A stretch of DNA of 64,000 bases, from assembly GCF_025642115.1 (NCBI RefSeq), contig NZ_CP106753.1, forward strand, positions 953,501 through 1,017,500, read 5' to 3'. Positions 1-9,397 of this stretch are shown here, in pieces (position 1 is the stretch's first letter; every line of letters starts with the position of its first letter). The position numbers were made by a program, and so were the translations under genes. The notes beneath the pieces are model-generated. The model was not told where the DNA came from. It did no database searches and saw only the letters and a list, made by a program, of their open reading frames with translations. The DNA comes from Chitiniphilus purpureus. Lineage in GTDB: Bacteria; Pseudomonadota; Gammaproteobacteria; Burkholderiales; Chitinibacteraceae.

Positions 1-87
1 CTGGCCCCTGGTTCGATTGGGCGCGCGTCCATGCTGCATTGCCGCAACTGCGGACCACGTTTTCGGCGCTTCCGGGGACCCCGACGC

Positions 88-93
88 TATAAT
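88..93 (+). promoter_or_regulatory. -10 element of the kup promoter
   Basis: A perfect TATAAT lies 27 bases before the kup ATG at 121. No convincing -35 is visible at the usual distance. If used, transcription would begin near 100. That rules out the in-frame ATG at 31 as the translation start and supports the ATG at 121. Confidence 0.5.
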
Positions 94-120
94 CCGGCCA
101 CCCTGTTCGACCCGAGCCAA

Positions 121-2016
121 ATGAATCCATCCAACCCCGGCGCCGCGCCTTCCGGCAAGGCTGCGATCACGCTGGCCGCATTGGGCGTCGTCTACGGCGA
201 CATCGGCACCAGCCCGCTCTACACGCTCAAGGAATGCCTGAACGGCCACGTGCCGCTGCCCATCGTGGCCGAGAACGTGCTCGGCATCCTGTCCATGGTG
301 TTCTGGGGGCTGATGCTGGTGGTGTCGGCCAAGTATGTGGTGCTGATCCTGCGCGCCGACAACCGTGGCGAAGGCGGCGTGCTGGCGCTGATGGCGCTGG
401 CGTTGCGCGAAGCCGGCGCCGGCACCCGGCGCGCCTTGCTGTACACAGTGCTGGGCATCTTCGGCGCGGCGCTGTTCTACGGCGACAGCATCATCACGCC
501 GGCGATCTCGGTGCTCTCGGCGCTGGAGGGCATCGGCGTGGTGTCCCACCGCTTTGACCCTTATATCGTGCCGCTGACCATCGGCATCCTGATCGCGCTG
601 TTCCTGCTGCAGATGCGCGGCACTGCCAGCGTCGGCCGGCTGTTCGGGCCGATCATGGTGCTGTGGTTCGTGACGCTGGGTGCGCTTGGCCTGTGGCAGA
701 TCATCAAGATGCCGGAGGTGCTGGCGGCCATCAATCCGCTCTACGCCTGGCGCTTCGTCACCCACCATGCCTGGCAGGCCTTCGTGCTGCTCGGCGCGGT
801 GGTGCTGGCGTTGACCGGTGCCGAGGCGCTGTATGCCGACATGGGCCACTTCGGGCGCCCGGCGATCCGGCGCGCCTGGTTCGGCCTGGTGCTGCCGGCA
901 CTGGTGCTCAATTATTTCGGCCAGGGCGCGCTGCTGCTCTCCAATCCGGCGGCGATCAAGAACCCGTTCTTCCTGCTGGCGCCGTCCTGGGGCGTGCTGC
1001 CGCTGGTGGTGTTGGCGACCCTGGCGACGGTGATCGCGTCGCAGGCAGTGATCTCGGGCGCGTATTCGGTGACCAGCCAGGCGATCCAGCTGGGATTCGC
1101 CCCGCGCATGGACATCGAGCACACCTCCGATACCGAGATCGGCCAGATCTACATGCCCGGCATCAACTGGTTCCTGCTGGTCTCGGTGATCGTGCTGGTG
1201 CTGCTGTTCCGCACTTCGGGCAATCTTGCCTCCGCGTACGGCTTCGCCGTCACCTGCACCATGGTGATGACCACCCTGCTGGCCTTCGTGGTGCTGGGCC
1301 GGCGTTTCAGCGGCCCGTGGCGCATCGGCATCTTCGCGCTGCTGGGGGTGATGCTGGTGATCGATCTGCTGCTGTTCTCGTCCAATGCGCTCAAGATCCA
1401 CGAGGGCGGCTGGTTCCCGCTGCTGGTGGGGATGATCGCCTTCACGCTGATGATGACCTGGAAGCGCGGCCGGGTGATGCTCAACGAGCGCCTGCACCAG
1501 GGCGAGCTGCCGCTGGAGGGCTTCGTCGAGATGCTGGAGGCGAGCCCGCCGCAGCGGGTGGAGGGCACGGCCATCTTCATGACCGGCAGCGCCGAGCGGG
1601 TGCCGCATGCGCTCCTGCACAACCTCAAGCACAACAAGGTGCTGCACGAGCAGGTGGTGCTGATGACGATCCAGAGCGCGGACATTCCCTACGTGACCAC
1701 GCGCGAACGGGTGGCGGTGCGCCGGCTGGGGGCCACCTTCTACCAGATCGTCGCCACCTATGGCTTCAAGGAAGAGCCCAGCGTGCCGGCCATCCTGCGG
1801 CAGGTGGCCGAGCTGCAGCCGGAACTGGACCTCGATCCGATGCAGACCTCGTTCTTCCTGTCACGCGAGACCATCGTCGCGGCCAAGTATCCGGAAATGG
1901 CGCTCTGGCGGCGCAAGCTGTTTGCGCTGATGAACCGCAATGCGTTGCGGGCCACCACCTTCTTCAAGATCCCGCCCAACCGCGTGGTGGAGATGGGGAT
2001 GCAGGTGGAGCTGTAG
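121..2016 (+). CDS. kup: Kup-family potassium uptake permease
   Basis: Low-affinity potassium uptake across the inner membrane, driven as K+/H+ symport in this family. The 631-residue protein has the Kup signature GDIGTSPLYT at residues 26-35, about twelve hydrophobic segments up to roughly residue 450, and a C-terminal cytoplasmic domain ending NRVVEMGMQVEL as in E. coli Kup. Length is normal for the family. The ATG at 121 was preferred over the upstream in-frame ATG at 31 because the added residues look non-coding and a TATAAT sits between the two. It appears to be a single-gene transcription unit; the next gene is on the opposite strand. Confidence 0.96.
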   Translation: MNPSNPGAAPSGKAAITLAALGVVYGDIGTSPLYTLKECLNGHVPLPIVAENVLGILSMVFWGLMLVVSAKYVVLILRADNRGEGGVLALMALALREAGAGTRRALLYTVLGIFGAALFYGDSIITPAISVLSALEGIGVVSHRFDPYIVPLTIGILIALFLLQMRGTASVGRLFGPIMVLWFVTLGALGLWQIIKMPEVLAAINPLYAWRFVTHHAWQAFVLLGAVVLALTGAEALYADMGHFGRPAIRRAWFGLVLPALVLNYFGQGALLLSNPAAIKNPFFLLAPSWGVLPLVVLATLATVIASQAVISGAYSVTSQAIQLGFAPRMDIEHTSDTEIGQIYMPGINWFLLVSVIVLVLLFRTSGNLASAYGFAVTCTMVMTTLLAFVVLGRRFSGPWRIGIFALLGVMLVIDLLLFSSNALKIHEGGWFPLLVGMIAFTLMMTWKRGRVMLNERLHQGELPLEGFVEMLEASPPQRVEGTAIFMTGSAERVPHALLHNLKHNKVLHEQVVLMTIQSADIPYVTTRERVAVRRLGATFYQIVATYGFKEEPSVPAILRQVAELQPELDLDPMQTSFFLSRETIVAAKYPEMALWRRKLFALMNRNALRATTFFKIPPNRVVEMGMQVEL

Positions 2017-2221
2017 CGGCCGGGAGGCGGAAGCAGACCCAGGGCGTCAACTGACACCCCGGGTCTTGAGACACCGGGGGCACAGAGCAGGACAGCGGTG
2101 GACGGAAGGCGCACTGCACCTGTCTTCAATGGGGCGGAGCCGCTGTAGGCCACACCGATCTGCCTCTCTGCTTCGGTTTTTCCCGTGGAACCCGGTGCCC
2201 CTGTGTTTCAGGGTCCAGGGT

Positions 2222-2866
2222 TCAGCGCTGCCGACCCAGCCGGCCTGGCAACTGGTGCAAGCCGGTCAAGAGGTAGTCCACCGCCGCATGGCCGCGCCGA
2301 TGGGGGCGCAGCCAGACGGTGCGCATGCGCAGGCGCTTGGCCGTCGTCAGATTGTCCACACTGTCCTCCACCATCACGCAGCGGCGCGGGTCGAGCCGGT
2401 AGCGTGCCAGCAGTTGCCGATACCCCGCGGCGAAGGGCTTGGGGGTCAGCCGCAATGCATCCACGCCGACCACCGCATCGAAGTGCCGCGACACCCCGAG
2501 CGCGGCCAGCATTGCCCGGCCGTACGCGGTCGAGCCGTTGGTGAACAGGATCTTGCGCCCTCGCAACCGCCGCAGCGTGCGCGCCAAGCCCGGCACCGGG
2601 TGCACGGTTTCGAGCAGGCGCGGCAGCGGGTGGGCGGCGGCAAGGAAGTGATGCGGGTCAAGCTGCGGATGGTGCCGCTTCAGCCCGAGGATGGTGGCGC
2701 CGTAGCGCTGCCAGTAACGGCGACGCAGCTCGTCTGCCGCATGCGGCGCAATGGCGAGATTGGCGGCGATCCAGGCGGTCATCTCGGCATCGATGATGGG
2801 GAACACGTGCCTGTGCGCGTGGTGCAGCGTGTTGTCCAGGTCGAACAGCCAGATCGGATGCGGCAT
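2222..2866 (-). CDS. HAD-superfamily pyrimidine 5'-nucleotidase
   Basis: A 214-residue HAD hydrolase. The N-terminus MPHPIWLFDLDNTLHHA holds motif I (DLDNT), motif II is ILFTNGS, the conserved lysine is in the LTPKPF region and motif III is MVEDSVDNL. This pattern matches the SDT1-like pyrimidine 5'-nucleotidase group, which dephosphorylates UMP/CMP-type nucleotides in the cytoplasm. Start at 2866 places the DxDNT motif at the expected distance from the N-terminus; the longer frame to 3091 runs antisense through the CBS gene. It follows argB and the CBS gene on the same strand, a common betaproteobacterial arrangement, but an intrinsic terminator lies just upstream of its start. Precise substrate is inferred. 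Confidence 0.85.
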   Translation of the reverse strand: MPHPIWLFDLDNTLHHAHRHVFPIIDAEMTAWIAANLAIAPHAADELRRRYWQRYGATILGLKRHHPQLDPHHFLAAAHPLPRLLETVHPVPGLARTLRRLRGRKILFTNGSTAYGRAMLAALGVSRHFDAVVGVDALRLTPKPFAAGYRQLLARYRLDPRRCVMVEDSVDNLTTAKRLRMRTVWLRPHRRGHAAVDYLLTGLHQLPGRLGRQR

Positions 2867-2884
2867 ACGGGCGCGGTGGATATG

Positions 2885-2907
2885 AAAAAAGCCGGCCGGG
2901 CCGGCTT
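2885..2907 (-). terminator. Intrinsic terminator after the CBS gene
   Basis: Read on the minus strand this is AGCCGGC-CCG-GCCGGCT followed by a run of T, a perfect 7-bp stem with a 3-base loop and U-tract. It lies 22 bases past the CBS stop codon and 18 bases before the ATG of the nucleotidase gene, so it should separate the two transcripts or allow only readthrough into the latter. Confidence 0.85.
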
Positions 2908-2928
2908 GCGGTGCGGGGGCCTTGGCGG

Positions 2929-3366
2929 CTAGCGCGGGCCGTAGATGTAATGCGAGAGCTGATCGATGGTGAACTGCTGGTCGGCCATCTTCTCGCGCAC
3001 CAGGTCGCCGATCGACAGCACGCCGCACACCCGCTCGCCATCCAGCACCGGCAGATGGCGGATGCGCTTCTCGGTGATCAGGCCCAGACACGTATCGACC
3101 GGTGTATCGGGCGCCACCACCACCAGCTTGCGCGTCATGATCTCCGAGACCGGCGTGCCGGCCGAGGTCTTGCCCATCAGCACCACCTTGCGGGCATAGT
3201 CGCGTTCGGAAAAGATGCCCACCAACTGTTGCCCCTCCATCACCAGCACGGCGCCGACGTTCTTTTCCGCCATCAGCTGCAATGCCTGGTAGACCGTGGC
3301 CTGCGGCGAGATCGAGATCGTGTCGCGCAGGGATTTCTCATCCAGCAAATGACGTGCGGTCTTCAT
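2929..3366 (-). CDS. Tandem CBS-domain protein
   Basis: A 145-residue protein made of two CBS motifs (roughly residues 10-65 and 75-135), including VGAVLVMEGQQLVGIFSERDYARKV and the second-repeat segment IRHLPVLDGERVCGVLSIGDLV. Stand-alone CBS pairs (a Bateman module) usually bind adenine nucleotides and sense energy charge or regulate a partner enzyme; no partner is evident here. The ATG at 3366 is preceded by a TTGCAA/TAGATT promoter and the gene is closed by a strong intrinsic terminator, so it is probably transcribed on its own between argB and the nucleotidase. Function beyond nucleotide sensing cannot be assigned. Confidence 0.9.
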   Translation of the reverse strand: MKTARHLLDEKSLRDTISISPQATVYQALQLMAEKNVGAVLVMEGQQLVGIFSERDYARKVVLMGKTSAGTPVSEIMTRKLVVVAPDTPVDTCLGLITEKRIRHLPVLDGERVCGVLSIGDLVREKMADQQFTIDQLSHYIYGPR

Positions 3367-3403
3367 CGGAGCGGCCTCGCGGGGGTGGATGGACGGTCAT
3401 TCC

Positions 3404-3431
3404 AATCTAGCCAGCCGGGTAAAACTTGCAA
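3404..3431 (-). promoter_or_regulatory. Sigma-70-type promoter of the CBS gene
   Basis: On the minus strand TTGCAA is followed by a 16-base spacer and TAGATT. The start codon at 3366 lies about 30 bases downstream of the expected transcription start. Both hexamers match consensus at four or more positions; this is a by-eye call. Confidence 0.5.
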
Positions 3432-3483
3432 GCGGGCGGACGGCAGCGCCGGCTAGGGATTTTCCCTGCCGCCGCGGCGCGGC

Positions 3484-4508
<1,025 letters not shown>

Positions 4509-4521
4509 ACTTGCTGCCACG

Positions 4522-5166
4522 ATGCATGACTGCCCGTTCGCCAAGCGCTGGTCCCGGCGCAAGGCCGCGCGGCCCCAGGAGATCCTGGAGGCGGCGCTTG
4601 ATCTGTTTGCCGAGAAGGGATACGCCGCCACCAAGATGGGCGATATCGCCAAGCGTGCCGGGGTCACCTGCGGCACGCCCTATCGCTACTTCAAGAGCAA
4701 GGAGGAGATCTTCGCCTCGCTGATCCGTGAGCTGGTGCTGCCCAAGCTCGCGCTGGGCGAATCCTTGCTGGCCGAGCCGGACGTGGGCGCCGCGGCGCGC
4801 CTGCGCACCTTCCTCTTCACCTGGTGGACGCAGATCGGCGAGAGCCGGTTGTCCGCGCTGCCCAAGCTGATGGTCGCCGAGGCGAAGAACTTTCCCGAGG
4901 TGGCCGAGCTGTACCAGAAGGAATTCATCCAGCCGGGCCAGGCGCTGTTGAAGCGTGTGGTCGAGGACGGCATCGCCCGCGGCGAGTTCCGTGCCGTGCC
5001 AGTCGAGCATGCGGTGCAGACGCTGATGTCGCCCGTGGTGATGCTGATGATCTGGCAACACTCGCTTGTGCCCTGTTTCGACCCCGATGCCGATCCGCGC
5101 AGCTACCTGGAGGCCATGCTGGACCTCGTGCTGCACGGCCTGATGCCCCGTTCCGCCATTGCCTGA
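4522..5166 (+). CDS. TetR/AcrR-family repressor of the RND efflux operon
   Basis: A 214-residue regulator. The N-terminal helix-turn-helix occupies about residues 17-63, with RPQEILEAALDLFAEKGY and the recognition segment AKRAGVTCGTPYRYFKSKEEI. The C-terminal half is a variable helical ligand-binding and dimerisation domain. It is the first gene of a four-gene operon and lies just downstream of a palindrome overlapping its own promoter, so it most likely represses itself and the pump until an effector binds. No Shine-Dalgarno is obvious before the ATG; the operator and promoter position make this start the sensible one. The effector is unknown. Confidence 0.93.
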   Translation: MHDCPFAKRWSRRKAARPQEILEAALDLFAEKGYAATKMGDIAKRAGVTCGTPYRYFKSKEEIFASLIRELVLPKLALGESLLAEPDVGAAARLRTFLFTWWTQIGESRLSALPKLMVAEAKNFPEVAELYQKEFIQPGQALLKRVVEDGIARGEFRAVPVEHAVQTLMSPVVMLMIWQHSLVPCFDPDADPRSYLEAMLDLVLHGLMPRSAIA

Positions 5167-5176
5167 AGGAATCAAG

Positions 5177-6280
5177 ATGAACCGCATATCATGGTCTGTC
5201 CCCACCGGTACGTTGCTGCTGGCCCTGTCGCTGGCGGGCTGCGGCAAGCCGCCGCAGGAAAAGGAAGCGCTGCGCCCGGTGCGGGTGATGCAAGTCGCCG
5301 CGCCGGGGGCTGCCCCCGGTGTGGAATTGAGCGGCACGGTACGTGCCGACGTGGAGACACCGCTGGCGTTCCGCATCGGCGGCAAGCTACTGGAGCGTCA
5401 GGTGGAGGTCGGTGCGGTGGTGCGGCGCGGGCAGGTCATCGCCCGCATCGACCCGCGCGACGTGGCGCTGGGCGCCACTGCCGCCTCGGCCGAAGCGGCC
5501 GCCGCCGCGGCACGGCTGGCGCAGGCGAAGATGGATTACGAGCGCGCGCAGCAGTTGTTCTCCCGCAAATTCGTGAGCCAGGCCGAGGTCGACAACCGCA
5601 AGACCGCGCTCGATGCCGCGCAGGAGGCGGTACGGCAGGCCAATGCCCAGCGCGTGTTGGCGCAGAACCAGGCGAGCTATGCCGCCTTGACCGCCGATGC
5701 CGATGGCGTCATCACCGAGGTCGCCGCCGAGCCGGGGCAGGTGTTGGCCGCCGGCCAGCCGGTGGCGACGCTGGCCCGCAACGGCCTGCGCGAGATCGCC
5801 GTGAACGTGCCCGAACAGCTGCGCGGCTCGGTCCAGCTGGGTCAGCCGGTGCAGATCCGGCTGTGGGCGCTGCCCGGGCAGACACTGAAGGGCCGGATCT
5901 CCGAATTGTCGCCGGCGGCCGATCCGGTGGCGCGCACCTACCCGGCGCGGGTGACTTTCGATGGCGGCGGCGAGGGCGTGCAACTCGGGATGAGCGCCAG
6001 CGTCACGATCGCGAACGGCAGCGTGGCCGTCGGCAAGGAGGTGCGTGTACCGTTGACCGCCCTCTTTGGCGAGACCGGACGGCAGCAGGTCTGGCGCTTT
6101 GACCCGGCGCAGGGGGTGGTGCGCGCCATGCCGGTCAAGGTACTGGGCGTGGCCGACGAGGCGGCGCTGGTGAGCGGTGTGCCGGTCGGCGCGCTGGTGG
6201 TCACCGCCGGCGCGCATCTGCTGCGCGAAGGACAGCAGGTCAAGCGCCTGGCCGAGCGCAGCCAGGGGGCCGGCGCATGA
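5177..6280 (+). CDS. RND efflux periplasmic adaptor (membrane fusion) lipoprotein
   Basis: A 367-residue HlyD/AcrA-type adaptor that joins the inner-membrane pump to the outer-membrane channel. The signal sequence ends in lipobox LAGC, with Cys22 as the lipidated residue. A barrel-sandwich/lipoyl segment (GKLLERQVEVGAVVRRGQVIARID) is followed by an alpha-helical hairpin at about residues 95-160, the second lipoyl half (ADADGVITEVAAEPGQVL), and a beta-barrel and membrane-proximal domain. The ATG at 5177 is chosen because the frame upstream lacks signal features and overlaps the regulator. It overlaps the pump gene by four bases (ATGA). Confidence 0.93.
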   Translation: MNRISWSVPTGTLLLALSLAGCGKPPQEKEALRPVRVMQVAAPGAAPGVELSGTVRADVETPLAFRIGGKLLERQVEVGAVVRRGQVIARIDPRDVALGATAASAEAAAAAARLAQAKMDYERAQQLFSRKFVSQAEVDNRKTALDAAQEAVRQANAQRVLAQNQASYAALTADADGVITEVAAEPGQVLAAGQPVATLARNGLREIAVNVPEQLRGSVQLGQPVQIRLWALPGQTLKGRISELSPAADPVARTYPARVTFDGGGEGVQLGMSASVTIANGSVAVGKEVRVPLTALFGETGRQQVWRFDPAQGVVRAMPVKVLGVADEAALVSGVPVGALVVTAGAHLLREGQQVKRLAERSQGAGA

Positions 6281-9200
6281 ACGAGCATCAAAACCATCCG
6301 GCGGCCTATGCCACGCATTTCAACCTGTCGGCATGGGCATTGCGGCATCGCTCGCTGGTGCTGTACCTGATGATCGTGCTGTCGCTGGCCGGCCTGTTGT
6401 CCTATTCCCGGCTGGGGCAGAAGGAAGACCCCGAGTTCACGTTCAAGTCCATGGTGGTGCGCGCGTTCTGGCCCGGCGCCTCCGCCAGCGAGGTGGAACG
6501 GCAACTGACCGATCCGCTCGAGAAGTCGTTGCAGGGCATCACCACCATCCAGTACATGCGCAGCTATTCACGCGCCGGCGAGGCGCTGATCGTCATCAGC
6601 CTGGAGGAGTGGATCCGCGGCCACCAGGTGGAGGGCGCCTGGTACCAGATCAGGAAGCGCGTCAACGACCTGCAGCGCAGTGGCGGTTTGCCGCAGGGCG
6701 TGGCGGGCCCGTTCTTCAACGATGAATTCGGCGAAACCTTCGGCAACCTGTACGCCTTTACCGGCGACGGGTTCACCATGCCGGAGCTGAAGCGCTACGT
6801 GGAAGGCGTGCGCCAGGAGCTGCTGCGGCTGAAGGATGTGAACAAGGTCGAGCTTTTCGGCGAGCAGGCGCAGAAGATCTATGTGGAATATGCCTCCGCC
6901 AAGCTGGCGGCGCTTGGCGTATCGCCGCTGCAGATCAATGACGTGCTGGCGGCGACCAACGCACTGTCGGCTGCCGGCGTGGTCGAGGGCCGCGACGAGC
7001 GGGTGTTCCTGCGGGTGACCGGGAATTTCGACGCGGCGGCGCAGGTCCGCGACACGGTGCTCGACATCGGCGGCAAGCGCTTCCGGCTTGGTGACGTGGC
7101 CAATGTCTACCGTGCCACCATCGATCCGCCCGAGATCGGCATGCGCTACATGGGTCGCCCGGCGCTGGGGCTTGGCGTCTCGATGAAGCGGGGCGGCGAT
7201 GTGCTGGCACTGGGCGAGCAGCTGGACACCACGCTGGCACGGATCAAGAGCGACCTGCCGGTGGGCGTGGAATTCCATACGGTGTCGAACCAGCCGGCGG
7301 TGGTGAAGAACGCGGTCGGCATTTTCATGCGCTCGCTGCTCGAAGCCGTCATCATCGTGCTGGCGGTGAGTTTTCTGAGCCTGGGCTGGCGCACCGGCAT
7401 CGTGGTGGCGTTGTCGATTCCGCTGGTGCTGGCGCTCACCTTCCTTGGCATGCAGCTGGCCGGCATCGATCTGCAGCGCATCTCGCTGGGGGCGCTGGTG
7501 ATCGCACTCGGCCTGCTGGTCGACGATGCCATCATCGCGGTCGAGATGATGGCGCTCAAGCTGGAGCAGGGCTGGGACCGCTTCAGCGCCGCCACCTTCG
7601 CCTATTCCAGCACCGCGATGCCGATGCTGACCGGCACGCTGATCACCGCGGCGGGCTTCCTGCCGGTGGGGCTGGCCAAGTCCAATGCCGGCGAATACAC
7701 CTTCTCGATCTTCGCCGTCGTCGGCATCGCGCTGATCCTGTCGTGGATCGTCGCGGTGGTGTTCACCCCGTACCTGGGCTACCAGCTGTTGCCCGAGAAG
7801 ATGAAGCAGCACACGCACGACGTGTATCAGGGGCGCTTCTACCGGCGGTTCCGCAGCCTGGTCACCTGGTGCATCACCTGGCGCAAGACGACCATCGGCG
7901 TCACGGTCCTCGCGTTCGTGCTGTCGATGGTGCTGTTTTCCACCGCGGTGCAAAAGCAGTTCTTCCCGGCGTCGAGCCGGCCCGAGCTGATGGTCGATCT
8001 GTGGCTGCCCTATGCCGCGTCGTACGAGGCCACCGAGCGCGAGGCCAAGAAGCTCGAAGCGATCCTGATGCGCGATCCGGATGTGCAGAGCGTCACCAGC
8101 TATATCGGCACCGGCTCGCCGCGCTTCTACCTGCCGCTCGATCAGCAGCAGCCGAACCTGAACTACGCCCAGCTCATGGTGATGACCAAAAGCGAGAAGG
8201 TGCGCGACAACGTCTACCGGCGGGTGGCCAAGCTGTTCACCAATGATTTCCCGCAGGTGCGTGGCCGCGTCACCCGGCTGGAGAACGGTCCGCCGGTGGG
8301 TTATCCGCTGCAGTTCCGGGTGCTGGGCAAGGACCCGGCCGTGCTGCGCCAGGTGGGCGAGCAGGTGGCGGCGGTGATGCGCAGCAACCCGCATGCCCGT
8401 GAAGTGCATTTCGACTGGGGCGAAAAGGTGAAGGTGCTGCGCATCCACGCCGACCAGGACAAACTGCGTGCGGTCGGGCTGACCACCCAGCAGCTGGCGC
8501 AATACCTGCAGCTGGCGGTCTCCGGCGTGACCGCCACCCAGTACCGCGAACACAACGAGATGATCGACGTGGTGGCGCGGCTGGTGCCGGGCGAGCGTGC
8601 CTCGCTCGCCGCGGTGCGCAACCTGCCGGTGAAACTCGCCAACGGCGCCACCGTGCCGCTGTCGCAGCTGGGCGAGGTGCGGCTGGAGGCCGAGGAAAGC
8701 CTGATCTGGCGACGCAACCGGGTGCCCACCCTGTCGGTGCGCGCGGATGTTGCCGGCGCCCAGCCGCCGGACGTGGCGACGGCGCTGCAACCGGAAATCG
8801 ATGCATTGGCCGCGAAACTCCCGGCCGGTTACCACATCGAAGTCGGCGGCACGCTGGAGGCGTCCAAGGTCGGGCAGCGTTCGATCTCGGCGGTGATGCC
8901 GTTGATGCTGCTGGTGGTGACCACGCTCTTGATGATCCAGCTCAACAGCATCCGGCTGACGGTGATGGTGTTGCTGACGGCGCCGCTCGGGCTGATCGGG
9001 GTGACGATGACGCTGCTGTTGTTCAATGCGCCGTTCGGCTTCGTGGCGCAGCTCGGCGTCATTGCGCTCTCCGGTATGATTATCCGCAACTCGGTGATTC
9101 TGATGGACCAGATCAAGCAGGACATCAGCCACGGCCACGATCCGTGGACCGCCGTGATCGAATCGGCGGTGCGGCGCTTCCGGCCCATCATGCTCACGGC

Positions 9201-9381
9201 CGCCGCGGCCATCCTGGCGATGATCCCGCTGACCCGGGATACCTTCTGGGGGCCGATGGCGATCGCCATCATGGGCGGGCTGTTCGTCGCGACCTTGCTG
9301 ACCCTGTTGTTCCTGCCTGCGTTGTACGTGGCCTGGAACCGCGTTGCTCCCACCCCTGCGCCGGCGCAGGGAACCCATTGA
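6277..9381 (+). CDS. RND multidrug efflux transporter, inner-membrane permease
   Basis: A 1034-residue HAE1/AcrB-superfamily pump, full length, with the twelve-TM, two-large-periplasmic-loop layout. TM4 contains the proton-relay acidic pair in LGLLVDDAIIAVEMM, and the second half carries the matching TM10-12 region. Sequence character, such as an N-terminus reading LSYSRLGQKEDPEFTFK, resembles the TriC/MexK branch more than AcrB itself. It uses the proton gradient to drive export; substrates cannot be read from sequence. It overlaps the adaptor gene by ATGA and is followed 16 bases later by the channel gene, so the three parts are made together. Confidence 0.95.
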   Translation: MNEHQNHPAAYATHFNLSAWALRHRSLVLYLMIVLSLAGLLSYSRLGQKEDPEFTFKSMVVRAFWPGASASEVERQLTDPLEKSLQGITTIQYMRSYSRAGEALIVISLEEWIRGHQVEGAWYQIRKRVNDLQRSGGLPQGVAGPFFNDEFGETFGNLYAFTGDGFTMPELKRYVEGVRQELLRLKDVNKVELFGEQAQKIYVEYASAKLAALGVSPLQINDVLAATNALSAAGVVEGRDERVFLRVTGNFDAAAQVRDTVLDIGGKRFRLGDVANVYRATIDPPEIGMRYMGRPALGLGVSMKRGGDVLALGEQLDTTLARIKSDLPVGVEFHTVSNQPAVVKNAVGIFMRSLLEAVIIVLAVSFLSLGWRTGIVVALSIPLVLALTFLGMQLAGIDLQRISLGALVIALGLLVDDAIIAVEMMALKLEQGWDRFSAATFAYSSTAMPMLTGTLITAAGFLPVGLAKSNAGEYTFSIFAVVGIALILSWIVAVVFTPYLGYQLLPEKMKQHTHDVYQGRFYRRFRSLVTWCITWRKTTIGVTVLAFVLSMVLFSTAVQKQFFPASSRPELMVDLWLPYAASYEATEREAKKLEAILMRDPDVQSVTSYIGTGSPRFYLPLDQQQPNLNYAQLMVMTKSEKVRDNVYRRVAKLFTNDFPQVRGRVTRLENGPPVGYPLQFRVLGKDPAVLRQVGEQVAAVMRSNPHAREVHFDWGEKVKVLRIHADQDKLRAVGLTTQQLAQYLQLAVSGVTATQYREHNEMIDVVARLVPGERASLAAVRNLPVKLANGATVPLSQLGEVRLEAEESLIWRRNRVPTLSVRADVAGAQPPDVATALQPEIDALAAKLPAGYHIEVGGTLEASKVGQRSISAVMPLMLLVVTTLLMIQLNSIRLTVMVLLTAPLGLIGVTMTLLLFNAPFGFVAQLGVIALSGMIIRNSVILMDQIKQDISHGHDPWTAVIESAVRRFRPIMLTAAAAILAMIPLTRDTFWGPMAIAIMGGLFVATLLTLLFLPALYVAWNRVAPTPAPAQGTH

Positions 9382-9397
9382 AATTCAGGGGATTTGC

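Noticed and set aside
1..35. GGTTCGATTGG near the left edge resembles a tRNA T-arm
   Set aside because: The following bases do not give the pairing T-stem or acceptor end, and no tRNA body can be placed; treated as chance.
6568..9378. Very long open frame on the minus strand opposite the RND pump gene
   Set aside because: It is a histidine/arginine/glutamine-rich shadow of the pump coding sequence, typical of the antisense of GC-rich genes, with no start signal or domain.
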